Source: Dendrolimus kikuchii (Eukaryota > Arthropoda > Insecta > Lepidoptera > Lasiocampidae). Taken from it: a stretch of DNA of 64,000 nucleotides. Within the stretch, counting starts at the first letter, position 1, and each line of letters begins with the position of its first letter. The notes beneath the pieces are model-generated. The model did not search any database and was not told the origin of the DNA. It saw only the letters and a program-made list of their open reading frames with translations. The translations under genes were made by a program, and so were the position numbers. The stretch covers positions 17,732,401-17,796,400 of the forward strand of contig CM034405.1 of NCBI GenBank assembly GCA_019925095.2, given 5' to 3'. Below are positions 1 to 9,683 of this stretch, piece after piece.

Positions 1-1
1 T

Positions 2-131
2 CCACTTATCCGTTGCCATTCGTTTTTCCACTTGTCCGTTGCGATTCGTTTTTCCACTTATCCGTTGCCATTCGTTTTTCCAATTGTCCGTTGCGATTCG
101 TTTTTCCACTTATCCGTTGCGATTCGTTTTT
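2..131. repeat. 26-bp tandem repeat, five copies
   Basis: Five head-to-tail copies of a 26-bp unit beginning CCACTTATCCGTTGC and ending CGTTTTT. Copies alternate partly between a TTATCC and a TTGTCC variant, suggesting a 52-bp higher-order unit. The array probably continues left of the window. Confidence 0.9.
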
Positions 132-472
132 TTATGTATGAAATCTTGACTGGATCATAATTATTTTATTGAGTTACATTCGTATTTTTTTTAAATAAGT
201 TTTGTGTAATAAGCATAGTAACGTATGTAAATTCTATGTCTTCAAAAATGTGGTAATACGTGGGCGAGATAATGAACCCATTTAGGCAGATCCAAGCATT
301 CATCGGTCGCGTACAGAGCGTCACGCCGGACGCAGCATACGGCGTTTGTGTTACGTTATCGCATTGAATAGAGAAATGTGATACATGAAAAACAATAATA
401 AGTCTGCGGCTTGCTTTCAAAAGTCACCTAAACTTGTCATCTATGTGTATCAAATACCTACATACAAACCAC
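132..472. other. Unassigned AT-rich sequence
   Basis: No gene recognised. An 84-codon open frame on the minus strand (166-420) has no recognisable domain and is probably chance. Confidence 0.5.
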
Positions 473-687
473 GTATTTTATTTTATTTTATTTTATTTTG
501 TTCGGAAAACAAACGGTTTATAACTGAGTAAATACTACTAAATGTCTATAACCATTTAAATGTTTCCACATGTAGATAGCTATAATGCTTGCTAGTGAAT
601 ATTTTACGTTTTATAAATTAAATTAGGAAGAAGAAATTAAAAAAGAAAAAAGAAATATTTTAAAACTGACCTATTACATGAAACTTG

Positions 688-3585
688 TTAACTTTCAGAC
701 CAATGCTTTACCAGGGCCGTCTTAAGATTCTGTGGATTACTAGTAAATAAATCTATATCATGTGTAACAGCTAAAAGATTATAGTTATTTGACACACGAT
801 TAAAATAAGAATTTGCCCTATAATTACTACATATCCGAGGAACAAACAATTGTATTGGATTTCGGAATCGTCTTGTTGGCACTTTTAAACATATTTTAGA
901 TAATAAATAAGGAGAGTCTATTTTAGACTGTGCAATTTTACTTAGCATCACTATATCTGCTATTTGCCTCCTTTTGTGCAATGGCAAAATATGATGTCTG
1001 AGACATCTAGCTTCATAGTGATTATCACTAACCTTGCATTTAAACTCTAAAAATCTTAAAAACCTACGTTGTATGGATTCGATTCTATTAACATACACAT
1101 CATACATTGGATTCCATGCCTGTGAGGCGTATTCTAGAAGACTACGCACCAAAGAACAATACAAAATCTTTAAGACCTTGACATTACTAAATTGTGAACT
1201 GACTCTCATGACAAAACCTAACGTCTTACTGGCTTTTTTTGCTATGTGGTCTATGTGTTTATCATACAGCAATTTCGAGTCATGTAGTACTCCGAGATCA
1301 CGTATCTCATCAACTTCGGTAAGAATTATATTATTAATAGTGTAGAAATACTGGATGAAATTTGGTTTACGTGTAAAGGTAATTTTATAGCATTTAGATA
1401 TGTTGAGATCTAGTTTGTTTAATGTGCAATATTGTTCAAATTGATGAAGGTCATGCTGTAAAAGATAGCAATCATTAATAGTGTTGATAGATCTAAAAAT
1501 TTTCACGTCGTCAGCATATAAAAGAAAATTTGAAAATTTAAAACAGTTATTTATATCATTAATAAAAATCGTGAACAAAAGTGGTCCTAGCAGGGATCCT
1601 TGGGGTACTCCGGAAGGAATATTTACCCATCTTGAGGAATATCCGTTGACAACAACAGCCTGCGACCTTTTATCAATATAAGAGGAGAACCATCTGAACA
1701 AGTTTCCGTGAATTCCAGCTTTTAGTAATTTTTGTAAAAGTAAATGGTGGTCAATGCGGTCAAAAGCTTTACTGTAGTCAGTAAAAACTGCATCCACCTG
1801 GCCACCTGCGTCCATATTTGAAGTAAGATAATCTACAAAAGTAATAAGATTTGATGTTGTTGAACGATTTTTCAAAAACCCATGCTGTTCCGGTAAGAAA
1901 CCGGTATGGAGTGCAGAGTAAACGTTAGTGTACACGATTCTTTCCAAAACTTTAGCAAAAATGCATAACTTTGAAATAGGTCTATAATTTTTAATATCAC
2001 TTTTATTTCCATTTTTATGTACTGGGGTAATAAATGCTGACTTCCAAATTGTTGGCACTGTACCCTCTGTTAAAGATTTCCGAAATAAATAAGTCAAAGG
2101 CATCGTTAATGCCTTTGCACACTTAACTATCAACAATGGAGCAATATTATCCGGACCAGCACCTTTATTTATATCGAGTGATTTCAAAAGCTCATGAACA
2201 GAAACAGGCTCAACTACAATTGTGTTGATAGAATTAATATAATAAGGATTTTCTAAGAAATGAATTGATGGAGAGGAATTCCCATTTGATGGCGCCGATA
2301 AAAATGTTGATTGAAAATAAGTGCAAAAAAGATTACAAATACTTTCCCCTGTACGAGCACTTATTCCCTCATATGACATGGTCGCTGGAATAGAATTCGA
2401 AGAGAATTTTAATGATTTCACATATGACCACAATCTTTTAGGATTTTTAATAATAGATTCTTCAATGTTTGTGATGTATGATTTAAAACATTCTTTTTCT
2501 ACTATTTTAGCACGTTTCCTTAGTAATGAAAAAGATTCATAGTCCGAGATGTTTCCATAAATACGATATTTTTTAAGATACTTATATTTCTCTTTTAAAA
2601 TCTTTTTTAATGGAGCTGTGAACCATGGAGGATATGATGAACATTTAATACGTTTTCGAGGCACAAATTCATCTTTTAAATTATGCAAAGTTGAATAGAA
2701 TAAATCAACAGAGGCTTCTAAAGATTTTTGTTTAAAAAGTTCTATCCAATTTATGTCTTCTAGTGCAGTATTAATGCTGTCGAAATCTGCAGCACTATAT
2801 AGATATCTCATAATAGAAGTACTTGTAAGCTGTTTATAGCTACTGAAGATAAACTCTACATATAAAGATTTATGATGAGGGTCCTCTTTAACCAGTGGAT
2901 CATCACAGGCGGAAACTGATATACTTTTGTTACAAAGAATGTAGTCTAAAATCCTATTATTTTGATTAGTTACAAGGTTAAATTGATTTAAATTGCACTC
3001 TGATAAAGTATCAAAAAAATGAATTTGGCAATCACCAGACAAATCTTTGGGTTGTAAAAAACCTTCGCGGTCAACCCAATTTACGTTACTTAAATTAAAA
3101 TCACCCATAATGAGAAAATAATCATTCGGACACGAATTAACAATAGAAGATAAGTTCTCTGTAAAATTTGAAAGTTGCGTTGAAAAAGAATTACCTAAAT
3201 TTTCGTTACATAGATATAAAGTACATAAATGGATCTTATGAGAATGGTGATCTTTCGTATTCCAATTAATTGTTACCCATAAGTCTTCTGCTGAGGACCT
3301 CCATTCAGTACGTTCTACTGCTAAGAATTCCCTACGGACTGCTAATAAAACTCCACCACCAAACTTTTCGTTAGTTACATTATAATTCCTATCCCTTCTC
3401 CAAACAATGTATCTGTCGTCAAACAACTCGGAATTACTAATGCTATCTAGTAACCACGACTCTGTGATCGATATAATATCATAATTGTTTAAATGAAGGT
3501 TTCGTTTAAATACATTCGTTTTGGTGCGCAGCCCTCTGGTATTTTGATAAAATATTTTAAGCATTGAAAACATTGTAATAAACAA
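688..3585 (-). CDS. LINE ORF2: AP endonuclease and reverse transcriptase
   Basis: 965 residues. This enzyme nicks target DNA and copies the element RNA at the nick (target-primed reverse transcription). The N-terminal endonuclease shows N15 in FYQNTRG, E42 in TESWL, GDFN at 161-164, D214 in RILDYILCN and a histidine in DPHHKS near 237. The reverse transcriptase shows FTDYSKAFDRIDH at 601-613, GVPQGSLLGPLLF at 659-671 and YADD at 690-693. A long C-terminal region follows, without a clear RNase H. Length is normal for this class and there are no internal stops or frameshifts. The start is a choice: methionines at 1, 5 and 8 are all possible, and MLKIFYQNTRG at 8 fits the start of the domain. 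Confidence 0.93.
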   Translation of the reverse strand: MFITMFSMLKIFYQNTRGLRTKTNVFKRNLHLNNYDIISITESWLLDSISNSELFDDRYIVWRRDRNYNVTNEKFGGGVLLAVRREFLAVERTEWRSSAEDLWVTINWNTKDHHSHKIHLCTLYLCNENLGNSFSTQLSNFTENLSSIVNSCPNDYFLIMGDFNLSNVNWVDREGFLQPKDLSGDCQIHFFDTLSECNLNQFNLVTNQNNRILDYILCNKSISVSACDDPLVKEDPHHKSLYVEFIFSSYKQLTSTSIMRYLYSAADFDSINTALEDINWIELFKQKSLEASVDLFYSTLHNLKDEFVPRKRIKCSSYPPWFTAPLKKILKEKYKYLKKYRIYGNISDYESFSLLRKRAKIVEKECFKSYITNIEESIIKNPKRLWSYVKSLKFSSNSIPATMSYEGISARTGESICNLFCTYFQSTFLSAPSNGNSSPSIHFLENPYYINSINTIVVEPVSVHELLKSLDINKGAGPDNIAPLLIVKCAKALTMPLTYLFRKSLTEGTVPTIWKSAFITPVHKNGNKSDIKNYRPISKLCIFAKVLERIVYTNVYSALHTGFLPEQHGFLKNRSTTSNLITFVDYLTSNMDAGGQVDAVFTDYSKAFDRIDHHLLLQKLLKAGIHGNLFRWFSSYIDKRSQAVVVNGYSSRWVNIPSGVPQGSLLGPLLFTIFINDINNCFKFSNFLLYADDVKIFRSINTINDCYLLQHDLHQFEQYCTLNKLDLNISKCYKITFTRKPNFIQYFYTINNIILTEVDEIRDLGVLHDSKLLYDKHIDHIAKKASKTLGFVMRVSSQFSNVKVLKILYCSLVRSLLEYASQAWNPMYDVYVNRIESIQRRFLRFLEFKCKVSDNHYEARCLRHHILPLHKRRQIADIVMLSKIAQSKIDSPYLLSKICLKVPTRRFRNPIQLFVPRICSNYRANSYFNRVSNNYNLLAVTHDIDLFTSNPQNLKTALVKHWSES

Positions 3586-4086
3586 TATTATTACTCGGTA
3601 ATAATTGGAAAATAGTTGTTAAATGCAAGTGAATAGTAAACACACGACAGGATATATGTATGTAAATCTTTAAGCAATAACTAACAATATACCGTAGCAG
3701 TGGTGTAACAAAATATGCGTTAATTTTATAACAGTATAATACATTTAAGTCCAAACAGTAACTAAAGCGCAAGGTAAAAATTATTTTGTAGGTAATTAAC
3801 AAATAGATTATGTCGTGTGCGTGCCAACAAGTTACTCCATGTGTGTTCGTGCAATTGAAAATGACATCTAAATACATCGCGCAATCGGGTGACAATTGCT
3901 CGAACGGTTTCAAATGTAAGGGCGATATTGTACTGTATAATGACACACGAATTGCCGAACAAACAACATTGGTACTACAAGCGGTTCTGAAAGTTTTCTT
4001 ACGAACTAAATAAATATTTATAGGCCATATTGTTACAATTACTATACATTGATTATAATGAATACTTAAGATATTACAGTTACAAA
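3586..4086 (-). other. Inter-ORF spacer of the LINE
   Basis: 501 bp separate the ORF1 stop from the ORF2 start, which is long for a two-ORF LINE. Open frames here on either strand (such as 3557-3946 minus) show no known domain. How ORF2 is translated across this gap is not evident; an old insertion or an internal start are both possible. Confidence 0.5.
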
Positions 4087-5034
4087 TTAAGATATTTTTA
4101 ACAGATCGTTTTCGGATTTGATAAAAAATACCGGTGAAGTATCAGATTTTCTGGCCATTATTTTAGAATGACGCACCCATATATATTTGAAATTGTTCTC
4201 TTTCGCTAAGTTCTTTGCTTTATTTAAAAGATTCTTGTTACGCTGAGTCAGGTGATCGTTAACATAAATGGCTTGATTTCCGGGAAGACCTATATTGCCC
4301 AAGTTCAGGTTTTTACCTTTGCGAGACAAGGTAACAAACTCTTCTTTCTTGTACCTATTATTAAAGGCGACTATAATTGGTTTCTCGGTGTTAGGGATTC
4401 TGGTAGGAATTCTTGCAATGTAATTTATATCGTCATTATTTGTAACCACATTAATAAATTTACCGATATTTTTTACATAATCATACAGGTTTTCATTCTT
4501 TTTAAATGGTATTCCTCGTATTTCAACGTTATTAGCACGTGCCCACTGATCCCTCTCATCAAGTTCTTGCTTCAACTTTGAAACTTCTGCATGAAGGTTT
4601 GGAATATCTTTGATGACCTGTTCAACCTTTTCTACACGCTGTTCGACGATCTTAACAGACTCAGAAAATTTACCAATCAGCTCATGTGCCATCTCCAGTG
4701 AGTCACTAAGCCCACTAACCTCAGACTTAATAGTCTTGACATCTTCAAACAGCGTAGGCAGTGGTGCAAGTTGAAGAGCAATTGCACTAAGCTGACTTTG
4801 AATTTTGTCTAATTGATTGGGTTGGGGCGAAACAGTACCTGGGGTTGCGCATGGACTACATTTGCACTTAGAACACTTCCAGGCATTTTTTCTTTCACCT
4901 AGTTTCCGATAACCCGCTTCAGTGACACCAGAGCACTGGAAGTCGTAATGTTGCTTACAGACACTACATACAGGGCCTTCTGTAAACGGTGAACTACAAC
5001 TTGCACACGTAAACATTGTGACTAAAAAGTTCAA
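4087..5034 (-). CDS. LINE ORF1: PHD-finger, coiled-coil RNA-binding protein
   Basis: 315 residues. ORF1 proteins bind element RNA in a ribonucleoprotein particle. A PHD-like C4HC3 finger is visible at 10-57: C10, C13, C23, C26, H29, C34, C54 and C57. Residues of about 80-165 are a heptad-rich coiled coil suited to oligomerisation. The C-terminal part, from about 165 (NNVEIRGIP) to the end, resembles the L1 ORF1 / baculovirus FP-type fold, rich in K and N. The ATG at 5034 precedes the finger; M7 is an alternative. A PHD finger in ORF1 is known from CR1-like elements; a role in choosing chromatin targets is inference. Confidence 0.85.
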   Translation of the reverse strand: MNFLVTMFTCASCSSPFTEGPVCSVCKQHYDFQCSGVTEAGYRKLGERKNAWKCSKCKCSPCATPGTVSPQPNQLDKIQSQLSAIALQLAPLPTLFEDVKTIKSEVSGLSDSLEMAHELIGKFSESVKIVEQRVEKVEQVIKDIPNLHAEVSKLKQELDERDQWARANNVEIRGIPFKKNENLYDYVKNIGKFINVVTNNDDINYIARIPTRIPNTEKPIIVAFNNRYKKEEFVTLSRKGKNLNLGNIGLPGNQAIYVNDHLTQRNKNLLNKAKNLAKENNFKYIWVRHSKIMARKSDTSPVFFIKSENDLLKIS

Positions 5035-5334
5035 GTTTGAGAAACACTGATTTCACTTTTATCAATATACAAGCGTTTGCTCGCGAGGACTATCTAAGAG
5101 GCAGTATATCTAAGAGGCAGTTCCGTGGTCCAATTAAAGGGAACCGGACAGGCCTACCTAATTCCTATTAGATGACCCTGTATGGCCTTGTTCAGTGTTT
5201 GTCAGACCTGTACGAAGGTAACCCATTTACAGCAGAGCGCCTTAGACTTTCAAATAATTGCAATACCTGTGTGTCTTAGTTTTTGAACTTAAGAATTACT
5301 TTGCAATATCGCACTTAGGATTGGAAGTAAACAC
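5035..5334. other. LINE 5' leader and flank
   Basis: The part next to ORF1 is the LINE 5' leader. It holds a short direct repeat (CTAAGAGGCAGT twice near 5094-5121). No coding potential is seen. Confidence 0.4.
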
Positions 5335-5477
5335 AAGTTTTATCAACTAAATGCTTTTATTGAGTTATACAGTGTTACGTAATTTTTCTTCAGGGTTGCC
5401 TCTTGACGCACTACTAACGACACTCTGCTCCGACGATGAGATTTAATATATTATATCGTTATATATAATAATATGTA

Positions 5478-5812
5478 CTAGTGGTCGCCCAGTGGTCGAA
5501 ATTCAACCATAATTAAGTTAAACTAAAGTTTGAGCATTATTTAGGTTCTGTTGTCAGACTATACTTCTATCATCACAGATTTCGCCAAGGCTGTTACTTT
5601 GACTTTAACAATTAACAAAAGAGTATATATGCGTGTATGTAATGTTTTTTTATTGATTTAATGTATTTTTTACACATAATTTAAAAAAAATATTAGCATT
5701 CTGCACTCTTTTTCTATATAAACTATAAATGTGCGAAATTTTATACACCTCCGTCCGCTCAATTTTCGTAAAACGGGGTACAAAGTTTTTGCTTCACGTA
5801 TTAATATAATGA
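5478..5812 (-). mobile_element. Hel-a copy 1 (short Helitron-like element)
   Basis: On the minus strand it begins TC after an A (ATCATTATATTAATACG) and ends CACTAG before T. About 10 bases before the end is a hairpin of GGTTG/CGACC type. No TIR and no target duplication are seen. Four copies occur in the window (here, 36703, 41090, 45684). It is non-autonomous: no Rep/helicase frame. Confidence 0.7.
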
Positions 5813-6078
5813 TTTAAGCTTAAAAACACGAAATTTGAAGTTTTAACGAAAATCTTCAAATAATTTCCAACTCTGTCTGTATGAGCATAGTGTTTAAATT
5901 ATTAAATAAATATAATGTTTACGATGTCTCACTCACAATACCGTCGCCGATATTGCGTAGACAACCTCCTGCTACTGCAGTGTTTACCTCCGAATTTATC
6001 ATAGCGTAGCTCGCCTCTGGATCTCCTCTTAAACTACGCTAAACTCCTCCTTCACTGAACTGCCCACTAAACTTTTCA

Positions 6079-6516
6079 CTAAATTCTCCACTAATCTTTC
6101 TACTAAACCCTCCATTAAACTCGTAACTGTATTCTACTAAACTTCCTCTTTCAACTCTCTAAGCTCGTCACTATTGTCTATTAAACTTCTCTTCCAACTC
6201 TTTCATATCGCACTTGTCGCTTCGCTAAATTCTCCACTAATCTTTCTACTAAACCCTCCATTAAACTCGTAACTGTATTCTACTAAACTTCCTCTTTCAA
6301 CTCTCTAAGCTCGTCACTATTGTCTATTAAACTTCTCTTCCAACTCTTTCATATCGCACTTGTCGCTTCGCAAAATTCTCCACTAATCTTTCTACTAAAC
6401 CCTCCATTAAACTCGTAACTGTATTCTACTAAACTTCCTCTTTCAACTCTCTAAGCTCGTCACTATTGTCTATTAAACTTCTCTTCCAACTCTTTCATAT
6501 CGCACTTGTCGCTTCG
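6079..6516. repeat. 146-bp tandem repeat, three copies
   Basis: Three nearly identical units with an exact 146-bp period (TCTCCACTAATC at 6085, 6231 and 6377). The plus strand is pyrimidine-rich. Within a unit, a shorter motif near AGTTTAGTAGA (minus strand) recurs. All frames carry stops, so it is not protein-coding. Confidence 0.93.
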
Positions 6517-6557
6517 CTGTCTTCAACGGAACTCTGCAGTAGGCGCGCTTTGCGCTG

Positions 6558-6692
6558 CTTATATACCCGGCAGAATCTTCTAGAAACCATAATTTCGATC
6601 TTCTTTTCGTTAATCGTTTATTTAGTCTCAGTTCCTTTCTAAACATCTATCTTATCTCTGTCTTTTCCTTCTAGAATTTTCTAGCTTTTTCT
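6558..6692 (-). promoter_or_regulatory. Heat-shock-type promoter: TATA box and two HSE clusters
   Basis: Read on the minus strand: TATATAAG at 6565-6558. Seven bases upstream is a perfect three-unit HSE at 6572-6586 (GAA, TTC, GAA with strict 5-bp phasing: AGAATCTTCTAGAAA). A second cluster at 6668-6692 has TTC, GAA, TTC and a further TTC in the same phase. Trimeric HSEs bind heat shock factor, and a TATA-proximal plus a distal HSE is the layout of insect hsp promoters. Function here is inferred from sequence alone. Confidence 0.6.
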
Positions 6693-6777
6693 AAAAGTCT
6701 TGAGACCGGCTTACGCTGAGAGCAAGTGCTATCCTCGGTCGCCATAATATTCATTGGTAATGTATAGAAATAAAAAT

Positions 6778-6950
6778 GAATCGTAGAAATGTATGTACGC
6801 GCATAACTTGAGAACGACTTTACCGATTTGATGAAATTTTTTGTGTGTGTTTGAGTGGGCCTCTGGATTATTTAGATTCACAATTGGAGCTGGTAGGTGG
6901 CGCTGGGATCTGGTCCTGTATTTTAACTACCGGGACCTCTAATTTATTAG
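6778..6950 (+). repeat. Hel-b related fragment
   Basis: Contains the family phrase 'aactTGAGAACGaCTttACCGATTTGATGAAATTTTTTGTG' in diverged form followed by GGTAGGTGGCGCTGGGATC, as in the copies at 10.3 and 42.4 kb. Both ends are missing. Confidence 0.5.
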
Positions 6951-7387
6951 TTACTTTATTTAGTATATTTTGAAAGTATACTACGTCCAACGCAGAAAGA
7001 ATTACTAGAATCAGTTGAGAAACAAGTAAGCTATGGCTAAAATACCTCAGACATTTTCTATCGGATTTTAAGAAATTATCTGCTATGTCTTCGGAGTATA
7101 AAGTTCATTACTAATGAAATTTATATGGCAATACTTTGAAGCTATGCTGAATTCAACACGATAAGAATTATCGAAATCAATTCACATACAAACAAGTTAT
7201 AGCTGAACATATATAAAAATTACACGACGAATTGAGAACCTCTTTGGAATTGGTTAAAAACAATACTATTACGGGGCCTAGTTTTTTATTACCAAGCAAA
7301 AATATGGAAAAATGAAAAAACTGTGAGTTGCATGAGTAAAATAAGTTGAAATATTTACACTTGAATTCACTGAGGTTGTAATTTGAC
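6951..7387. other. Unassigned AT-rich sequence
   Basis: No gene, RNA or repeat boundary recognised. Confidence 0.5.
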
Positions 7388-7625
7388 GGCCTCTTTGGTT
7401 GAGTGGGCTAAGTCTTACCCGGCTGAACTTACTGGAATACAGACGCTCCGGGTTCGATTCCTGACATGGTAAATTTCATAAACGAAGTTTCCGTTATTTA
7501 CTATGATCTGGGCGTCTGGGATCGGCCGCAGAGTGGTCCGTTGTATATACCCGTAACACAAGCGTAACTTGCTTAGCTTGAAAATATACAATGTGTGTTT
7601 GTCTGCCGATTATATATAAAAAAAA
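7388..7625 (+). mobile_element. SINE-T copy 1 (tRNA-derived SINE)
   Basis: Head resembles a tRNA: A-box-like TGGTTGAGTGGGC near 7396 and a B box GGTTCGATTCC at 7451-7461. A non-tRNA body follows, with an A-rich end near 7618. RNA polymerase III transcription is expected for such a head. The anticodon region does not fold as a functional tRNA. Confidence 0.75.
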
Positions 7626-8057
7626 GTATTCGACTGCTAACTTTTATCTGATGGTTGAAAAATCTTCCTTTGACCCTATAAAAGAAATAATGAATGCATT
7701 ATGTAAAATATTAATAATCTAAAATTGTTTTGAGTCTTAAAAACTAGACGTAAGTTAAATTGGCTTTGAAATACCACTTGTTACATTCAGTTTCGTAGTT
7801 GAAATACACTATAAGGGAACAATTGAGCTCGTCTAATTGGAGTGGCATGGAGTATGCACCCTTAGCTCCCTAATTATTTGAACCAGTTTGAGAATTGAAT
7901 AAAGAATAATAGGAATGATATATAATTTTTAAAATTTATTAAATTTCGTAAACTATAACTAGTATTGCCAATTAATATTAGCGCATTATTCATTTAATCA
8001 AAAACATTTAGAAATCTTAATATTTTGTTTATTTTACACTATAACTATACTATACAA
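7626..8057. other. Unassigned AT-rich sequence
   Basis: No gene recognised. Confidence 0.5.
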
Positions 8058-8268
8058 TACATACATACGAAACTTCACGCCAGTTCGCTTGCGGGGTAGG
8101 TACGAACAGAGCGCCATTTAGGCTTATTCTTACACACCTCACTTGCTTCTTTGACATTCATAACTCTCGTCATGCACGCTCGTCTGTTATTAAGGCTCAT
8201 GACATCACCTTCTGCTAGTACACGATCAATTTGGTCATGGAAGGTGTGTCGTGGCCTTCCACGACTTA
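8058..8268 (-). mobile_element. LINE-A copy 1, 5'-truncated
   Basis: 3' end of the LINE-A reading frame plus ATGTATG tail. The truncation point CCACGACTT faces the start of a SINE-A copy across an (AT)n tract. Confidence 0.8.
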
Positions 8269-8279
8269 TTAACTATATT

Positions 8280-8304
8280 ATGTATATATATATATATATA
8301 TATT

Positions 8305-8364
<60 letters not shown>

Positions 8365-8372
8365 TATATATA
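8280..8372. repeat. (TA)n microsatellite
   Basis: Long TA dinucleotide tract with a few interruptions, between a LINE-A and a SINE-A copy. Confidence 0.95.
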
Positions 8373-8373
8373 A

Positions 8374-8660
8374 GTCGTGGTAGCGTAATGGCTAGCGTAC
8401 GCGTCCTAAACTCAGAGGGCGCGTGTTCGATCCTGGCCGGAACGCATGCACCACTTAGGCAGTTTTCTGACCTAATGTGCAACTTGTTACAATTACTACG
8501 TGCTAATAACGGTGAAGGAAAACATCGTGATGCAACCTGCACATCGAGACAACCGATGTGTCAAACCTGCCAAGCCGCCTTGGACAAGCGTGGCGGGTAT
8601 ACTGTCCGTTCCCCTATAGTGGGAGGCCCGAGCCCAGCAGTGGGACAGTTATGGGCTGTT

Positions 8661-8677
<17 letters not shown>
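8374..8677 (+). mobile_element. SINE-A copy 1, full length
   Basis: Full-length copy: GTCGTGGTAGCGTAATGGC head, B box TGTTCGATCCTGG near 8424, CCCAGCAGTGGGAC near 8634 and a (TTA)n tail that runs into (TA)n. About 304 bp. The 3' half likely matches the 3' end of a partner LINE, as is usual for SINEs. Confidence 0.85.
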
Positions 8678-8714
<37 letters not shown>

Positions 8715-8853
8715 GTAGACATTTTTTTATAAAAAAATAAATAACACTATTCTTTTATAAAAATACATCAAAAATAAAATATATATTCAATAAAAAAAAT
8801 ATAAAATCTTGCAGATCACCGCCAGCGGGGCCTAGGGTCCAAACTACCGGTGG

Positions 8854-9051
8854 TTAGGGCTCCAGAGACAGGAACCTTCTCACAATCCGTGCCGTGTCCA
8901 AGAGTGCAGGTTCCTTCGTAGGTCGCGCCCGCAGTGACACCACCCGGTAATGCTGTGGCGCCACTTCAGTTACAAGTCCTTCATAAAACCAACTTCCGCC
9001 ATACGTATTAACTTCCAACATCCAGTGACTCCATTTCTGATATCTGTTAGC
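8854..9051 (-). pseudogene. Unidentified coding remnant, about 65 codons
   Basis: The minus strand stays open for 65 codons in a GC-richer island and reads like real protein, with segments WMLEVNTYGGSWFYEGLVTE, HYRVVSLRARPTKEP and ARIVRRFLSLEP before a stop. No start codon is evident. I do not recognise the family; a decayed retroelement gene is most likely given the context. Confidence 0.4.
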
Positions 9052-9683
9052 TTAATAATAAATGATTCTACATTGACATCCGGTTAAACAACTTCCAATT
9101 ACTACACGAAAGAACACTATTCGGTTATTGACTACTTCCGTCATATGGTTATTTTATAACAACAAATACGATTCGAATATATATATATATATATATATGT
9201 ATGTATATATAAGTATGTATAGGTAGCAGTTACTACAATTAAGGTCTATATTTTTGTTATGCCAGCTGTTCATACAGCTTTTATTTATTATTTGCTAGAA
9301 GAGAGTACATATTTTTTCCTAAAACTATCCTATAGTAACAACAATGTTTTAGTTTACTTAAGTTTTACCTCTTATTTACTAATCATACTATTGTTTTGAC
9401 CTTGGGAGAGTATATACCACTATATATCTCCAGTGTCATATATTAAACTATACTATTTGTTACTGTTATAATTGTATCCCATATATTTGGTGAATTAGAC
9501 AATAAGTAATGTCTGGCGTTACTGACATCTTGTAATACAAGGTTAACGCAAAAGAATAATTGAAATTCGCTTATAAGCAAATAAGTATACGCAAACATAA
9601 ATAAATACTTGTAAGTAATATAAATAAATAATACCTATGTTATTTTATTATTCTACTATATTATTCTACTTTTTTGATCCTTT
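9052..9683. other. AT-rich sequence without genes
   Basis: Contains a short (TA)n tract near 9177-9200; otherwise nothing recognised. Confidence 0.5.

Larger units (their letters stand above)
473..5170 (-). mobile_element. Two-ORF non-LTR retrotransposon (CR1/Jockey-type LINE)
   Basis: On the minus strand the order is 5' leader, ORF1 (5034-4087), a 501-bp gap, ORF2 (3585-688), a 3' region and an (AAAAT)n tail seen as ATTTT repeats at 473-499. Both ORFs are open over full domain length, so the copy looks young. The 5' end is not precise: the leader upstream of ORF1 is clear to about 5100 and uncertain beyond. I could not find a flanking target duplication. The clade call rests on the PHD-type ORF1 plus AP endonuclease and reverse transcriptase ORF2; CR1-like versus Jockey-like needs a tree. 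Confidence 0.85.
5335..6535 (-). other. Candidate heat-shock-type transcription unit, possibly non-coding
   Basis: Inferred from signals, not homology. The minus strand has a TATA box at 6558-6565 with heat shock elements upstream. Downstream come the 146-bp tandem repeats, then a short ORF starting at ATG 6002-6000 and running 22 codons to a GTGAGT splice donor (5936-5931). A possible acceptor CAG lies at 5427-5425, giving a second exon that stays in frame for 19 codons, and AATAAA lies at 5361-5356. The putative intron contains a Helitron-like insertion (5478-5812). The ORF is too short to trust. It could equally be a regulatory RNA, a decayed gene or coincidence. Confidence 0.25.

Noticed and set aside
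2..131. CRISPR array
   Set aside because: Units are directly adjacent with no spacers, and the window is eukaryotic.
5335..6692. Direct orthologue of Drosophila hsr-omega
   Set aside because: No sequence homology can be claimed and the repeats lie between promoter and ORF, unlike that gene; kept only as a structural comparison.
7388..7625. tRNA gene at the GGTTCGATTCC box
   Set aside because: Part of SINE-T; a second diverged copy shares the non-tRNA body.
8374..8677. tRNA gene suggested by A- and B-box-like motifs
   Set aside because: The same head recurs with a LINE-like tail and, at 55915, a target duplication; it is a SINE, and no proper anticodon arm is seen.
8151..8711. 186-codon plus-strand frame
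   Set aside because: Runs through a reversed LINE-A, a TA tract and SINE-A; a chance frame.
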